This document shows positions 10,782 to 22,600 of a DNA stretch of 64,000 bases, piece after piece. Each line of letters opens with the position of its first letter. Within the stretch, counting starts at the first letter, position 1. The notes beneath the pieces are model-generated. The model was not told the DNA's origin. It saw only the letters and a program-made list of their open reading frames with translations, and made no database searches. Origin of the DNA: Nosema muscidifuracis (Eukaryota; Microsporidia; Nosematidae); NCBI GenBank assembly GCA_028335825.1, contig JAIOKI010000012.1:186001-250000 (forward strand). Direction: 5' to 3'. The translations under genes were made by a program, and so were the position numbers.

Positions 10782-11129
10782 AATCTGATACAAAAGTAGC
10801 TAATTTATTAGCAACAAAAGAATTAAATTCTGACCTGGGAGGGGTTTGGCTTAAAGCTGCATATTATGCCGTAGCATTCCGCTGAACTGAGTTGTGTTCT
10901 TAATTGGTGTATTGAACCAGGCGATAACCCAAAATCCTGCTGAACGCAGGTCTCAGTCATTATGACTGAAGGATTTTAATTAATCCTAAGGGGTTCCCAA
11001 TCTTCCTACAAGCAAGGCCTTCATTGTATGCTGGTGTGTGTCACCAAATATTGGATGTAGAAGTTTTTACTTGCCGTGTGGCTTTTCTTTCTTATCTCAA
11101 TAAATTATTTTATTTTTTTTTTTTTTTTT
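10782..11129 (+). other. LINE A 3' UTR with predicted three-way-junction RNA
   Basis: This sequence is much less AT-rich than its surroundings and conserved in LINE B. Bases 10931-10977 can form an outer stem AAAATCC/GGATTTT enclosing two hairpins, a short TGC/GCA stem and TCAGTCA-TTA-TGACTGA. A further hairpin GGATT...AATCC overlaps its 3' side. LINE B changes one stem base to a wobble and another at an unpaired position, keeping the fold. Such 3' structures are bound by the reverse transcriptase in some LINEs; that role is inference. AATAAA lies at about 11098 before the T-rich tail. Confidence 0.7.
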
Positions 11130-11591
11130 ACTTCACCAACAGAAAGAAAAGCTCTACTTGCAAGAGTAGAATTTCTTGATAAAATGATAGTACAAAGATA
11201 TATCATTGTACAACAAAAGAGTAGACTTCATGTCTCATCAGAGTAAAATCTGATACAAAAGTAGCTAATTTATTAGCAACAAAAGAATCAAATTCTGACC
11301 TGGGAGGGGTTTGGCTTAAAGCTGCATATTATGCCGTAGCATTCCGCTGAACTGAGTTGTGTTCTTAATTGGTGTATTGAACCAGGCGATAACCCAAAAT
11401 CCTGTTGAACGCAGGTCTCAGTCATTATGACTGATGGATTTTAACTAATCCTAAGGGGTTCCCAATCTTCCTACAAGCAAGGCCTTCATGGTATGCTAGT
11501 GTGTGTCACCAAATATTGGATGTAGAAGTTTTTACTTGCTGTGTGGCTTTTTTTTCTTATCTCAATAAATTATTTTATTTTATTTTTTATT
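11130..11591 (+). mobile_element. LINE B, short 5'-truncated copy in tandem with LINE A
   Basis: It begins at CTTCACCAACAG, corresponding to about 10665 in LINE A, immediately after LINE A's T-rich tail. It carries the last ~115 bases of ORF2, the same 3' UTR and a (TTTTA)-like tail. About ten differences separate it from LINE A over ~450 bases, so the copies are close but distinct. Head-to-tail stacking with no spacer suggests LINEs inserting into the same site or into tails of earlier copies. Confidence 0.9.
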
Positions 11592-13850
11592 AGAGAACGT
11601 CTTAAAGGAGAAGGTAAGGTATGGATAGAATCAATACCTTGGGTTACAAACTTTGATATGTTGATTGATCTATTTCTGATGAGGTTTAAAGGAAATATGA
11701 GCAACATTAGGTACATCAAAGAACTGTCTAGGGAAATTTACAAGGAGGGATCATTCTTAGTATATTTGAATAGAATGAAGAGGTTGGCATTTAAGGTTAC
11801 ACTACCAGAAAATGTACTGATAACATATGTGTTAGAAGAGTTGCCAGATGTTATAGAAGGCAACTTATTAATGAATACCCAGGTAATTATGACGTGGGAA
11901 TACATCTATAAAGCCCGCGAAGGCTTGGATTGTAGCGGCAGATCTACTATAGATCCGTTAGCAAGTAAGATAAGCGAGGGTAGAAAAGAAATTTATCTGT
12001 TATTATTGTAAGAAGCCTGACCATTTGAAAAGAAATTGCAACAAAAGGAAATTTGACTTAAAGGAGAAGAAGCCAACTAGATCAGTCGGAATGATTGAGA
12101 AGAATGGAAGTTTGGAAATAAATAAAAATTTGCAGTATTTGGTTGTTTCGAACGTTATGGGGACCGGAAACTTAGAACTCACTATAGATCTCAATTTTCA
12201 AGGCTGTGATGTGCCTGCACTTATTGATTTGGGATCACCTGTGAATATTATTCGAAGTAAATACGTGAAGGGGCAGATAAGAAAAACTGATATTAAATTG
12301 GTTGCTGCTAACAGAACAGAGATCGCAATTCTGGGTGTCACAACCAGTGATTTTGAATATAAAGGAAGAAAGTACAACGAAGAATTCATTGTTTCGGATA
12401 ATATATCAAAGGAAATCATATTAGGATTTAAATTCTGCTTAAAGGAGAATGCGAAAATTGATTTTGGAAAACGAGAAAAAATATAACTGAGGAGTCATGA
12501 CGTAAAACAGAATGAGCTAGGAGAGCACTCGATAAGAACTATGACGAATAGTCCCGTATCTGCTCCACTTTATAGGCTTGGGCCCGAGTTAGAGAAAGAG
12601 GCCAGTAAGATAATAGAAAAGTATTTAAAGGAAGGAGTAATTAGACAATCATATAGCCCATGGCGTAGCCCCATAGTAATGAAGAAAAAGGCAAATGGAA
12701 GTTACAGGCTATGTGTCGATTACCGGAGACTAAATGATGTCACCATTAAGGATAAATACCAAATGCCCAGAGTCGATGAGATATTAGATACATTAAGCGG
12801 AGCTAAATTTTTTTCTAAACTAGATGCCTTGTCAGGTTACCATCAGATCAGAATGTGCGAAGAGGACATTGAGAAGACTGCTTTCGCATGTAAGGAAGGA
12901 TTATTCGAATTTACTGTCATGCCATTTGGCTTAGTAAATGCCCCAGCTACGTTTCAGAGGGCAATGAACAGGGTATTAAGGAAGTATTTTGGGAAATGTG
13001 CCATGGTCTACATGGATGACATAATCATTTTTAGTAAGGACAAGGAAAGTCACGAGAAGTATATTAAAGAAGTTCTAGAAACTCTGAAGCTAGCAGGGCT
13101 TATACTCAATAAAGAAAAATGTGAATATCGAAAAAATCATTGAGAAGCTAGGAACTCCCAAGATAATATTAACGGATAATGGGACTGAATTTTCAAACAA
13201 GTTAGCTAAAACACTGGCACTAGAGAAAGGATTTACATGGAGATACGGAGCCCCTTACAGCCCGACTACGACAGGGTTTATTGATAGATTCAACCGAACG
13301 TTTATGGATCGTCTAAGGAAGGTAACTGATTATGGAAATTTTTACTGGAGCAAACATGTCGATATTGTTGTAAAATGCTATATGAACTCTTATCATAGAG
13401 CTATAGATTGTACTCCAAATGAATCATGGAACAATGAACCAAAGCCCGATAATAAAGAATTTAAGGCAAGATACAGGAAATCTTATGGGAAACAAAGGAA
13501 CTTTTCAGAAGAGATTAAGATTGGAGATAAAACTTTGTATCACAGTCCGATGGAAAAAAAGACTTAAATTATCAGCCGACCATAATTATTCGGGCATAGT
13601 TACTAAGAAAAAGTTTGGTTCAGTAAAAATAAGATTAACGGACGGTAGAACGATAATATCGGCGCTTAAAAATATTAAGAAGTTTTTTTAAAGGAGGGAG
13701 AGTGTTGGGGACTGATACGTCTATAAAGAAACAAAGTCAATTCTTTGGATCAGTTTAAGTTTTCTTGCTGATTTAATTTATCAGTCCTAATAATTATAAA
13801 AAGGAACCATAAAAGAATAAATATGTTTTTTAGTAATCATTCTTCATACA
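11592..13850 (+). mobile_element. Broken Ty3/gypsy retroelement with 3' LTR-like end
   Basis: Parts seen in order: a gag-like region (about 11590-12010), a nucleocapsid zinc knuckle, a retroviral-type protease region (about 12200-12290, ALIDLGS), a well-preserved Ty3/gypsy reverse transcriptase (about 12570-13140, with LDALSGYHQI and YMDDIIIF) and the integrase core (about 13130-13560, ILTDNGTEF). A purine-rich tract at about 13690-13702 precedes the LTR-like segment. The left edge abuts LINE B's tail, and no 5' LTR is visible. The element is broken, with several breaks, and is shorter than an average gypsy. It is younger than the gypsy fossils at 16-43 kb because long frames survive. Confidence 0.9.
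13703..13850 (+). repeat. LTR-like segment of the Ty3/gypsy element
   Basis: It follows a polypurine tract (AAAGGAGGGAGAG), begins TGTTGGGG and ends near ATACA, giving the TG...CA boundaries expected for an LTR of about 150 bases. AATAAA occurs near 13817. No second copy was found to confirm it. Confidence 0.6.
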
Positions 13851-13853
13851 ACA

Positions 13854-14592
13854 GAAAGAATTGGGCCAAGTAGCTTTCCAAAGAAGCTCTTATAAAGTTA
13901 ATTAAGAAAGGTAAGTCTCCTTCTAACTGCAAGCTCAGATTTACATTGATATCTGGACTTGAATCGAAAGGACTGCACCAATCTAGAGACATATGGACTG
14001 CTTTGTTAGAATTAGAGACTAAAGATATCTCTTTAGTGAAAAGATTCAATGATTCAGATGTTATTCTTCTGATGATTAGAGAGAGTGTTTGCCAAAAGGC
14101 AATAAGAAACTTGAAAGCTAATATAAGTGAAATACAGGTATGTGATGATGTGTCATTACTTACCAGCTTTATATTAGCTAGAAAAAATGTTGTTTTAGAG
14201 GAATTACTGAGGCTCTCTAAGACATTCAAAAATTTTATACCACTTGTAGAAGCCTGCAGGTATATAAAGAAAGAATTAAATAAGGAAAAAAGCCTGACTA
14301 TGGCTCTTTTACTTATTTAAGAAAGAAGATGGTGAGCCTGCCCGAGAATGTAAGGATTTTAATAATGAATAAATTGTTCCCTTTATTAAAATTCTGTATT
14401 TATAGGAGAATATTCTCTTATAAAAGAAAAAATATTTTTAATTTATTAGAAAGGGAAGTCTCTGATTCAGTTGAATCAAGAAAAATTAGTAGTACAATCA
14501 TTCATTCCAGAAGGCTTAAGTGCCTAAAGTCTCTCATAATGAGAAGAAGTATATGGAGAAGAAGAGTACAAGAAAATTATTGTGTTGTATAA
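13854..14592 (+). mobile_element. LINE C: diverged LINE fragment, end of ORF1 and start of ORF2
   Basis: The 5' part (about 13880-14320) encodes a protein block aligning with the C-terminal ~150 residues of the ORF1 at 58590. It shares a spaced pattern LSxExLxK...GKxPxxxKxR...GLxxxGxH, an ILL motif and K-x-F-x-P-L, at low overall identity. The following frame from 14329 (MVSLPENVRI) resembles the start of ORF2 at 60487 (MVPENKIL), so the ORF1-ORF2 junction of a second LINE lineage is preserved. It is a plus-strand fragment ending near 14592, where a different LINE piece begins. Confidence 0.7.
13946..14320 (+). pseudogene. ORF1 C-terminal fragment of LINE C
   Basis: An open frame of 124 codons from an internal Met; similarity continues upstream in the same frame to about 13885, where an in-frame stop lies. 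Homology to the ORF1 of the nearly full LINE covers its C-terminal domain, including a conserved phrase of LSKTFKNFIPL type versus IKKSWKSFVPL. No known domain is recognised in this ORF1 region. The antisense frame at 13837-14229 is a shadow of it. Confidence 0.65.
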
Positions 14593-14599
14593 GAAAGAG

Positions 14600-14985
14600 T
14601 CCTCCCTAGAAAACCAACCGATAGTTGTTTTCGGCTGGTTATAATGGAAGGTCTATCTTTTGAATAAGACTATGGCAAACCACATGATTATTTTTATTTT
14701 GTTTATTTCTACACGTTATCTAAAAATATATAGGAAAATTTATAAAAGGAGGGCATGAAATAATTAAAATAATTCGATAAAATCTATATTGAAGACCTAT
14801 TTCACAATAGGATACCATAAAGACATTAAAAATTTAGCTGTCTGGGCTAAGATATTGGGTGTTAAGAAGTCAGATATTCCTTACATAAAAGATGTCAGTG
14901 GAAAGACGATCCTTTTAGTAAGATATGAAGCTATTTGGAGAGTGGCAGATTGTTTTGAAAAACTGCTAAAAATTTAGATACATCA
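14600..14985 (+). mobile_element. LINE D: ORF1 fragment of the main LINE family, interrupted by a ~150-bp insert
   Basis: 14605-14660 and 14813-14960 match ORF1 nucleotides of the LINE at about 60055-60240 (for example AATTTAGCTGTCTGGGCTAA). The second piece encodes NLAVWAKILGVKKSDIPYIK. Between them lie about 152 unrelated bases starting TG (14661) and ending CA (14812) and containing a purine tract, like a small LTR-type or other insertion; no target duplication is clear. The fragment stops being alignable near 14965. It is a dead piece of the same family as LINE A. Confidence 0.75.
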
Positions 14986-14989
14986 TGGA

Positions 14990-16108
14990 TCTAAATTCTG
15001 TCAAATAGTTTTTCTCAGTATAAAAAGTGACCGTTTGGTCCTGTTTTCACTGGTAATTTTTTAGGGGTAAAAAATAAAATAATTAAATATTAAAAAATTC
15101 AATTATTTGTCACCTAGTAAATTTTTAAGTTATTTTTTATTAAATAGCATTTGGTTCTTTATCTTTGAATTAAAGAATAGTATCTCTTTACAGGATTATA
15201 AATTTATACTGATTGAGATAAAAACGAAAAAGAGTTGATATTTCGTTTAATGTAGATTTGTGATTTGTTTTGAATAATTGTTGTTTGACTTAAATATTAT
15301 TTTGATAATTTTTTTAAGTTTATAATTCTGAAAACTCTGTTTGAAAATTGACCATATTGTCAGTCTCATAAACATTTTTAAAATGTTGTATTTGTTGTAT
15401 GTCGCACATTCAGTTCCAGACTATAGAAGTAAGCAAATAGCATTTCAAAGAATGAAACTGTGAAGCTACTCATGAATATTTTTATGCTAATTTTTCTTGT
15501 ATGTTTTCGTTAAGACTAATGTTAAATTAATTCCTCCAAAAAATATTAAATAATTTTTATAAAAGGAAAGAATAAAAAGAATTATATCAAAATATTTAAC
15601 AATAATATTATCGAGTATTATAAATTGAACGTAGTCCACAGGCTTATGGAAGAAACATTGTTTTATATCTGAATCAAGGATTTCATATTAGCATATCCTC
15701 CGTAGAAGTATGTTTTATTGCGTAAATATTATGGATATAATGAGCTCTCGTAAAGCGAACCTAATAAATTATACGTGTTCATTTGAAGTGTTATTTATAA
15801 ATATTATTTAATTTAGATGAAAAAAATATTTAATCATGGATTTCGGTGATAAATGCATTTTGTAGAAATGAGATTGAATATCATGGTTTAATTTTCAAAA
15901 ATAAACATTTTATTTATCAAATCTCTGTAATTTATTTATGTCATTAAATTGCTTATTGATATAAAATGTTGGCTTATTATATTTCCCCTTTCATTTTATG
16001 TAATTCACGTGTTTATATTCATCTATCATCTCCAAACCAGTCTATCGTTTCTTCTCCTGATTTTCTTTATTTTGTTGCATCAAATTTCTTTAAAAATACT
16101 TAATTATT
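14990..16108. other. AT-rich stretch, nothing recognised
   Basis: No open frame above about 60 codons and no family match on either strand. The base composition resembles the decayed spacer elsewhere. Confidence 0.5.
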
Positions 16109-16591
16109 TATATTATATTATATTATATTATATTATATTATATTATATTATATTATATTATATTATATTATATTATATTATATTATATTATATTATATTA
16201 TATTATATTATATTATATTATATTATATTATATTATATTATATTATATTATATTATATTATATTATATTATATTATATTATATTATATTATATTATATTA
16301 TATTATATTATATTATATTATATTATATTATATTATATTATATTATATTATATTATATTATATTATATTATATTATATTATATTATATTATATTATATTA
16401 TATTATATTATATTATATTATATTATATTATATTATATTATATTATATTATATTATATTATATTATATTATATTATATTATATTATATTATATTATATTA
16501 TATTATATTATATTATATTATATTATATTATATTATATTATATTATATTATATTATATTATATTATATTATATTATATTATATTATATTAA
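16109..16591. repeat. TATTA pentanucleotide microsatellite (~96 units)
   Basis: About 480 bases of uninterrupted TATTA repeats with no variant unit seen. Translation yields an artificial 238-codon frame of repeating ILYYI, because five bases is not a multiple of three; this is not a gene. Perfect homogeneity suggests recent expansion. The true length may differ from the assembly. Confidence 0.97.
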
Positions 16592-16599
16592 TCCCATTC

Positions 16600-19480
16600 T
16601 ATCTAGCCGTTTTGTCTTTTTATTACCTTCCTAAATGTATTTATTTGTTTTTCATCGGGAGTTAAAAAGTTATATCCATGCAATTTCTTAGATGATAAAT
16701 TTAGTATTAATATTTTGTAATTTATATCTATTCTTTTCACTATTTTTTCATTATTGAATATTCTAATAGTCTTTGCTATCATTTTGTTTGAGGGTTGGCT
16801 ATACTTTGAAGGTATCACCTAGAATAATACTATTTTGTCTTAGATATTCATTGTACTCTTTGCTTATAATTTCTTTCGTTATGTGTTATTATGTATTTAA
16901 TTGTTTTTTTCGTTCATTCCTCTAGACATGAAAGTTCATGAGATTATGTTAGATAATAGACTCAATTGTATCTCGTAAATATTTCAGTTGCTGTAAGAAA
17001 GTATTCTTCAATTTGTCGCTGGAAGTTTTATACTTAAATAGTTTTAATGGATCTACATTATCAATACAATTTTTTAAATGCGTTTTTTACTTCTATCAAG
17101 CAGTTTATTATTTTAGAGTTTTTTATATTCTTTAGCACAGTTAACAATCTTCGATAACTTTCTTGATAGCTTTTTTTCACATATTTGCAACCATAGAATT
17201 TTTTATATTATGATAAGTCACTTGCATATCTGAATAGCTAAACACTTCGAAATGAAATTGATTAACTTTCTTTTTACTTCTTCTGTGATCATTATTCTTT
17301 GTTTTTGCCTCTTTTCAGTTATTTTGAATCTTATTTGTAGTTTCGCTTGTTTTTACCTATCTTTTACATACTGATCTATTGGGTTTATAAATTCTTATTT
17401 CATTTCTTTTAATTTACGTGACTTCAGTTTGAACTTCTTGAATTCTTCCGTGTCTAAATATAAACCGGATTAGGTAATCTGCGATTTCATTCTCTTTACC
17501 TTCTATTGTATTGAGACAATAATTATATTCGTTCAGTAATAATTTCCATATTCTTATTCTATCGCTATTTTGTTTTGAATAGTAGAATTCTGTTATCTGT
17601 ATAAATTTCAATGTAGTTTCACGGTATTATATTTTACATTCGTCAGATAATATTTAATTCTGTAATTTTTAAATCTCCTTTAGTTTTTATGTTATCTTTA
17701 TAATTTCTGGACTTATGTTTGGTATAAAATTTCTATCCCAGTTTAGTATACTTATAATTTTTTGAATATTTCGTTTACTCTTTACCATCGATTTCTGTAT
17801 GGTTCTAAACTTTGTTGAGTACCTTTGAAGACTCTATTATCTATAATATCCATCTGATCTGTCATAAACTCTGATTTTTAAAGTTAATCTTTACATTATA
17901 CTTTCTTAGTCTTCTTAATACCTCAAGTGATTTTTTCATGTTCATAGATATCTTTTACTGAAAATATAATATTTTCATGTATATTGAAACGTTTTCTAGA
18001 TCTTAAAGTATTTCTAAAATGACATTTTAAAACAATTTGAATCCTAATTTAATCCAAAAGCAAACTTGTGCATTTGAATATTCTTCCTAGTATATTGAAT
18101 ATCAAAAATTATTTATATTGATTATCTAATCTTAATTGAAAAACTATTTAAAAGATCTACCTAGTTAGTACAGATTTTATTCAGAGCCCTGGGAAATTGT
18201 ATCATTTAAGGGATTATATGTATTTGTCTTTATAATTTACTACTAAAATTATTTTCCATTTTTTTAATGATAAATATCAAACTGAAATAACTTTACTTAC
18301 TTTCCTATATAATTTCATTTTCTTAAATCCTCTGTATATATTCTTTAGTTTCTGCTGATCGTTTTTATAGACTTTCATAATGTAAGTTTTTTGTATTACG
18401 AAATATTTATCTGTTTCTATTTCTCTTAGATTTGTACTTTTAAGATATGCTTTAATTTCTTTATTTAGGAAATCTGTTTTAATAAAGTATAGTTTTTCTT
18501 AAAACAAATTTTCTAGTTCTTATTGGTACTTCAGTTTCAAATTATTTTTCTTTTAAGTAGTCAATTACCATCTTAGTCTGAAAATCAAATAAATTTACCA
18601 ATATTATATTCGTTGGAAAGCTTTCATATAAGTAGAGTTTTACATTGGCCTACTGTTTGATTTGTGCAAATTATTTCTTTATCATTTTTGACAAAAAAAT
18701 TGTAACAGTTTAGAACAACATTCTTTCAAGATAAAGTTGTGTTTGGAACCCGAGTCTACATTTATTGTATAAATATGTTTTAGAATGATTACGTCAGTCT
18801 ATACAATCTTAGAAAATTAAATTGTTCGTACAGTAAGAAAGAGATTGTATAATTCTTACTAATTTTTTTTTGAGGTCTTATTAGTTTCATTCGTATACTC
18901 ATTTGCTTATTTTTCTTATTTCTTAACCTTCAGATTCACTTATATGTTGTTGGATTTATTTATCTTCAATAACTATATTTAATTCTTCAATTATCTCTAT
19001 ATCTTCTAATATATCTTGTACTTCTTAAAGACCTTTTTATACGAAAATTCTTGATATTCCTACTTATTCCTAGCATAATAGATCTTGCAATATTCTCTTA
19101 TTTTGGTTATCGTGGCATTCTGTAAGATAATAGCAAACACCAAGCCCCGCATTTATCTTGTTATAGAGTTATTTGATAAAAATATGATAACTTGCCAATT
19201 CTATTTGAACTATGAAATGATATTTGTCGTGCTTTAGTTACATTGAAAATAGTAAGTAGCGCTTGTTTTCGTCTGACTTTTCAATAAGTTTAAGGATGTC
19301 TTCTATTACGTCGTTTATCAGATCCATTGTATTAATCTTAATTGTTTTCGGACCAAGCATATCACAACTATACTTATTCTAGCTTTTGAAACTAGTCTTC
19401 TATGTTGACACTTTTGAGATTATCTATATGTTTTTTTCGTATTATACTTATAAAATCGAAGGTTTGTTTATTTTCCCGAG
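16600..19480 (-). mobile_element. Decayed Ty3/gypsy fossil, minus strand
   Basis: Reading the minus strand from 19480 downward, gypsy parts appear in the expected order: gag-like (about 19480-19260), zinc-knuckle region (about 19150-19070), protease-like with VDSGS (about 18770), RT region (about 18300-17850), RNase H end (about 17600-17420, KENEIADYL) and an integrase-like stretch beyond. It is very old, with many breaks. It is the only sizeable gypsy on this strand and abuts the TATTA microsatellite. Confidence 0.75.
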
Positions 19481-19699
19481 ACATAATGTATGTCATTATA
19501 TTTATTATCAACATAAAATGTGGTTCACCACACAGATATAAATTTATAAGCAAATTATTATGATAAAAATGTGTGATGCTTCATCACATTCTCATTGGAA
19601 AGATATTTGCTTTCAAAATGAAACAAAATTCAATACTTAGAGGTATAAAAGATAAGAAAAATTAATCATTTACGATTAGGTTTATTTATTGGAGTTATA

Positions 19700-22600
19700 T
19701 TGTAAATACGAAATGATATCTGTTAAAAATATATTTTATACATAAAAGAAGAGAAACATTGAAGGTGTTTCAAAGCTTGCCACAAATGCCTTTGCCTTTG
19801 AGTAATGCATCGAAGTTGATAATATATTTGGAATCATATATCTTATAGCTGCAAATCTAAGAACTTTAGAAATAATAATTTAGGACAAGGCTTTAACATC
19901 ATCTTTAGAAAGAAAAAGATATCAAAAGAGAAATATTCATAATGAAATGCTAATAAGAATTTGAGAAACAGGACATAAAACAAAATAATAATTATATTAG
20001 AAATATCTCTTCGATGAAGAATTGGTTTCATATATTCGAAGGGAAAATACCAAAATCATTAGATAAACTCAAAAAAATAGTAATTAATATTGCATTGAGC
20101 ATGCTTTTGAATATCTATGAAAGTATGGAGATAAGTCCAAGAGTAGTATATTAAAAGATTAGAAAATAAATATGATGAAAATAACCTAATAGAAAAAAGA
20201 TGTGGTTTAGAAATTAAGAAGAGAAACTGTACCTGAGATATTATGCAGTATGTTTTATAGAAATTTATTAAATTGAGAAAAATTTAAAACTATAATTTAA
20301 CAAAAATAATGGATGAATAATTTACTAAATAGAAGAACAACAAACAGAATATGTCAAAGTGAAATGTTATTATTGCAAGAAAAACCGCTATTCATATTAT
20401 TACTCAGATAAATAAAATTATAAACCTATAAATTTTATAAATGAAAATATTGTTTCTTACGATTTATATATCGAAAACATAAAGATCAATAATATAAATT
20501 TATTGTTGAGTTTTATGGAAAACTATATAAATATATAATAAAAAGTAAACTGCTATGTCGTTGAAAAATCGTGTAAATCTGAAAAAAACTAATAATCAAT
20601 TCAAATTTATAATGACCTAAATTTAAGTGTGGATAAAAATTAAAAAATTATGAAGACTTTTAGTATCATAGATAACATTAAGAATGAAGAATTACTCTTA
20701 ATTAATTTTTGTCCAAAAAGATCTGAAAGTAAGATGTAACCAATAGAATGTTCTGTAGATACTAAGGATCACATCCTAATATAACCGTTATAAGATAAAA
20801 ATATTTGGAAGAAAGCAATTCATTACTAAAAATAATATATTTAGTTCAAAAAATTAAAAACTAAGATTGTGTCTAATTCGGAAAAAAATGATTGATATTG
20901 TCGATATAATTGTATTCGAAATCCTCAAAAACTAATATCATTATTGCACGGTAAGAAAATTTTTTTCGAATTATTTTAAGAATATATGTTAGAATGAAGA
21001 CAGCGTTTCACACAAAAAAAGATTGATGCAACTCATGCTTTGTGATCATTAGAGAAGTGCGATTAGTATACATTGAAAATATATTAATTATTATATTAAT
21101 TAATTAAGAACTTGTAGAAAGTATTGCAATGATTAAAAGAATAAAATCTTATAGAAAATGTTGAAAAGTAAATTAAAAATTGAAAATATAAAGTTTTTTA
21201 GGATATGAGAAATTCTTTAATATAAGGCAACTTAGTTTAAAGAGAGTGCAAAGAACAACAGATTAAAAAATCAAAAAATAAAAAAGATCTTCAGATATTT
21301 ATAGTTATTATTAATTACGATGGAAAATTCGTATAAGTACTATTAGACTTATCACATCAACTATATAGGCTAATTTTAAGAGATTAAATTTATCTTTTGA
21401 GATAAAAAGAGAAAGCATTCAAAATAATTTAGAAGACATTCAAAAATAAATTGACATTATTTATCTCAGATGTTAATGAATATTTTACAATTGAAACAGA
21501 ACAAAAAACATATTGTTTACTTATAAAAAACTTCAAATTAAGCAGAAAGAGAAGCTTTAGTGAATTAATAAGCAATGAAGAAAATCTAATATTATTTGAT
21601 TAAATAAATTTTTATTTTAATGACTGATCACAGAGTTATATAATTTATAAAGATAAAGTTGGAATTATGGTCATCAAGGATACAGCGATGGTTTTATCTG
21701 TTCAAAAATTTAATTTTTATGTTAAGTATAGAAAAGATAACGAACTAATATCAGCATATGTACTAATGAGAATACAGTCAAAGAATATTAATAATAAAAT
21801 CAATCTTCAACCATTTATATAAGATGATCTGTAAAGGAATATTATAAAAATCACATAGGACTAAATCATAGAAAATGATATAGAAAAGAATAGTGTTATA
21901 TTATCACTGAGAAAAATAAATCAGATACTCCAGAAATGTTGAATTTGCATGCAAAAATACAAGAAACATTTTAATACAAGGAATTTCATGTACATTTTTT
22001 CTAAGGAGGATTGTATTTGACATATAAGAACTAAAAAAGAATAATTTAGTCATTCTTTGCATTGATTATTTTAGCAGAAATATATTTGGTAAATACTTGA
22101 AAAAAAAGATGTATGTAAAATATTGAATTTTATCAAAGATTTTAATAAGAAATAATGACAGAGAATTTAATAATGAATTGTTGAACAAATGGTGTAAAAA
22201 AAATAAAAAGAACATTTTCTTTTTCTATTACTATTAGAGTAATGATAGAAGAGCAATTTCAACAATAATAGATACTTTAAAACAATCCAGATGGCCTACT
22301 AAGAATACAATATCAAAGTTCTTGGATGCATAAAATAATATTTTACATCGTGAAATTAAACTTACACTGAATAAAGTGTTCATTTTTGAAAATTAAAAAT
22401 GCAATACTGAGACATCGACAGAACTGTTTGAAAGAATTTGAAATTATGAATGTAATTTCAGAAAGTTAAGATTAATGAAAATGACATAATTAAAAAGAAA
22501 ATTAGTACTCAAAGATAGATAATAGATTAAAAAAATAAGATTTAATAAAAAAAAATAGTAAGTGATAGGTATTAAATTAAAGTTAGTAAAGAAAAACTAA
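19700..22600 (+). mobile_element. Decayed Ty3/gypsy fossil, plus strand
   Basis: Parts seen: gag-like around 20000-20160, a zinc-knuckle region at about 20365-20410 (KCYYCKKNRYSYYYSD), an RNase H-like region at about 21610-21800, and integrase core to C-terminal sequence at about 22140-22400. It is old and broken many times. Weakly similar segments near 19755 and 22805 may be degraded end repeats. Confidence 0.7.

Larger units (their letters stand above)
9941..11129 (+). mobile_element. LINE A, 5'-truncated non-LTR retrotransposon
   Basis: From 9941 the sequence matches the nearly full LINE at 63357 onward at about 99% by eye (roughly five differences in 640 bases). It starts inside ORF2 and continues through the ORF2 stop at 10781, a ~310-base 3' UTR, an AATAAA at about 11098 and a T-rich tail. 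5' truncation is the usual outcome of incomplete LINE reverse transcription. High identity and an intact residual frame indicate a recent insertion. It lies directly downstream of LSU and on the same strand. Confidence 0.93.

Noticed and set aside
13837-14229. 130-codon minus-strand frame
   Set aside because: Antisense to the LINE C ORF1 fragment, which has clear homology on the plus strand.
15949-16665. 238-codon frame of ILYYI repeats
   Set aside because: It is the translation of the TATTA microsatellite; any frame of a stop-free 5-base repeat stays open.
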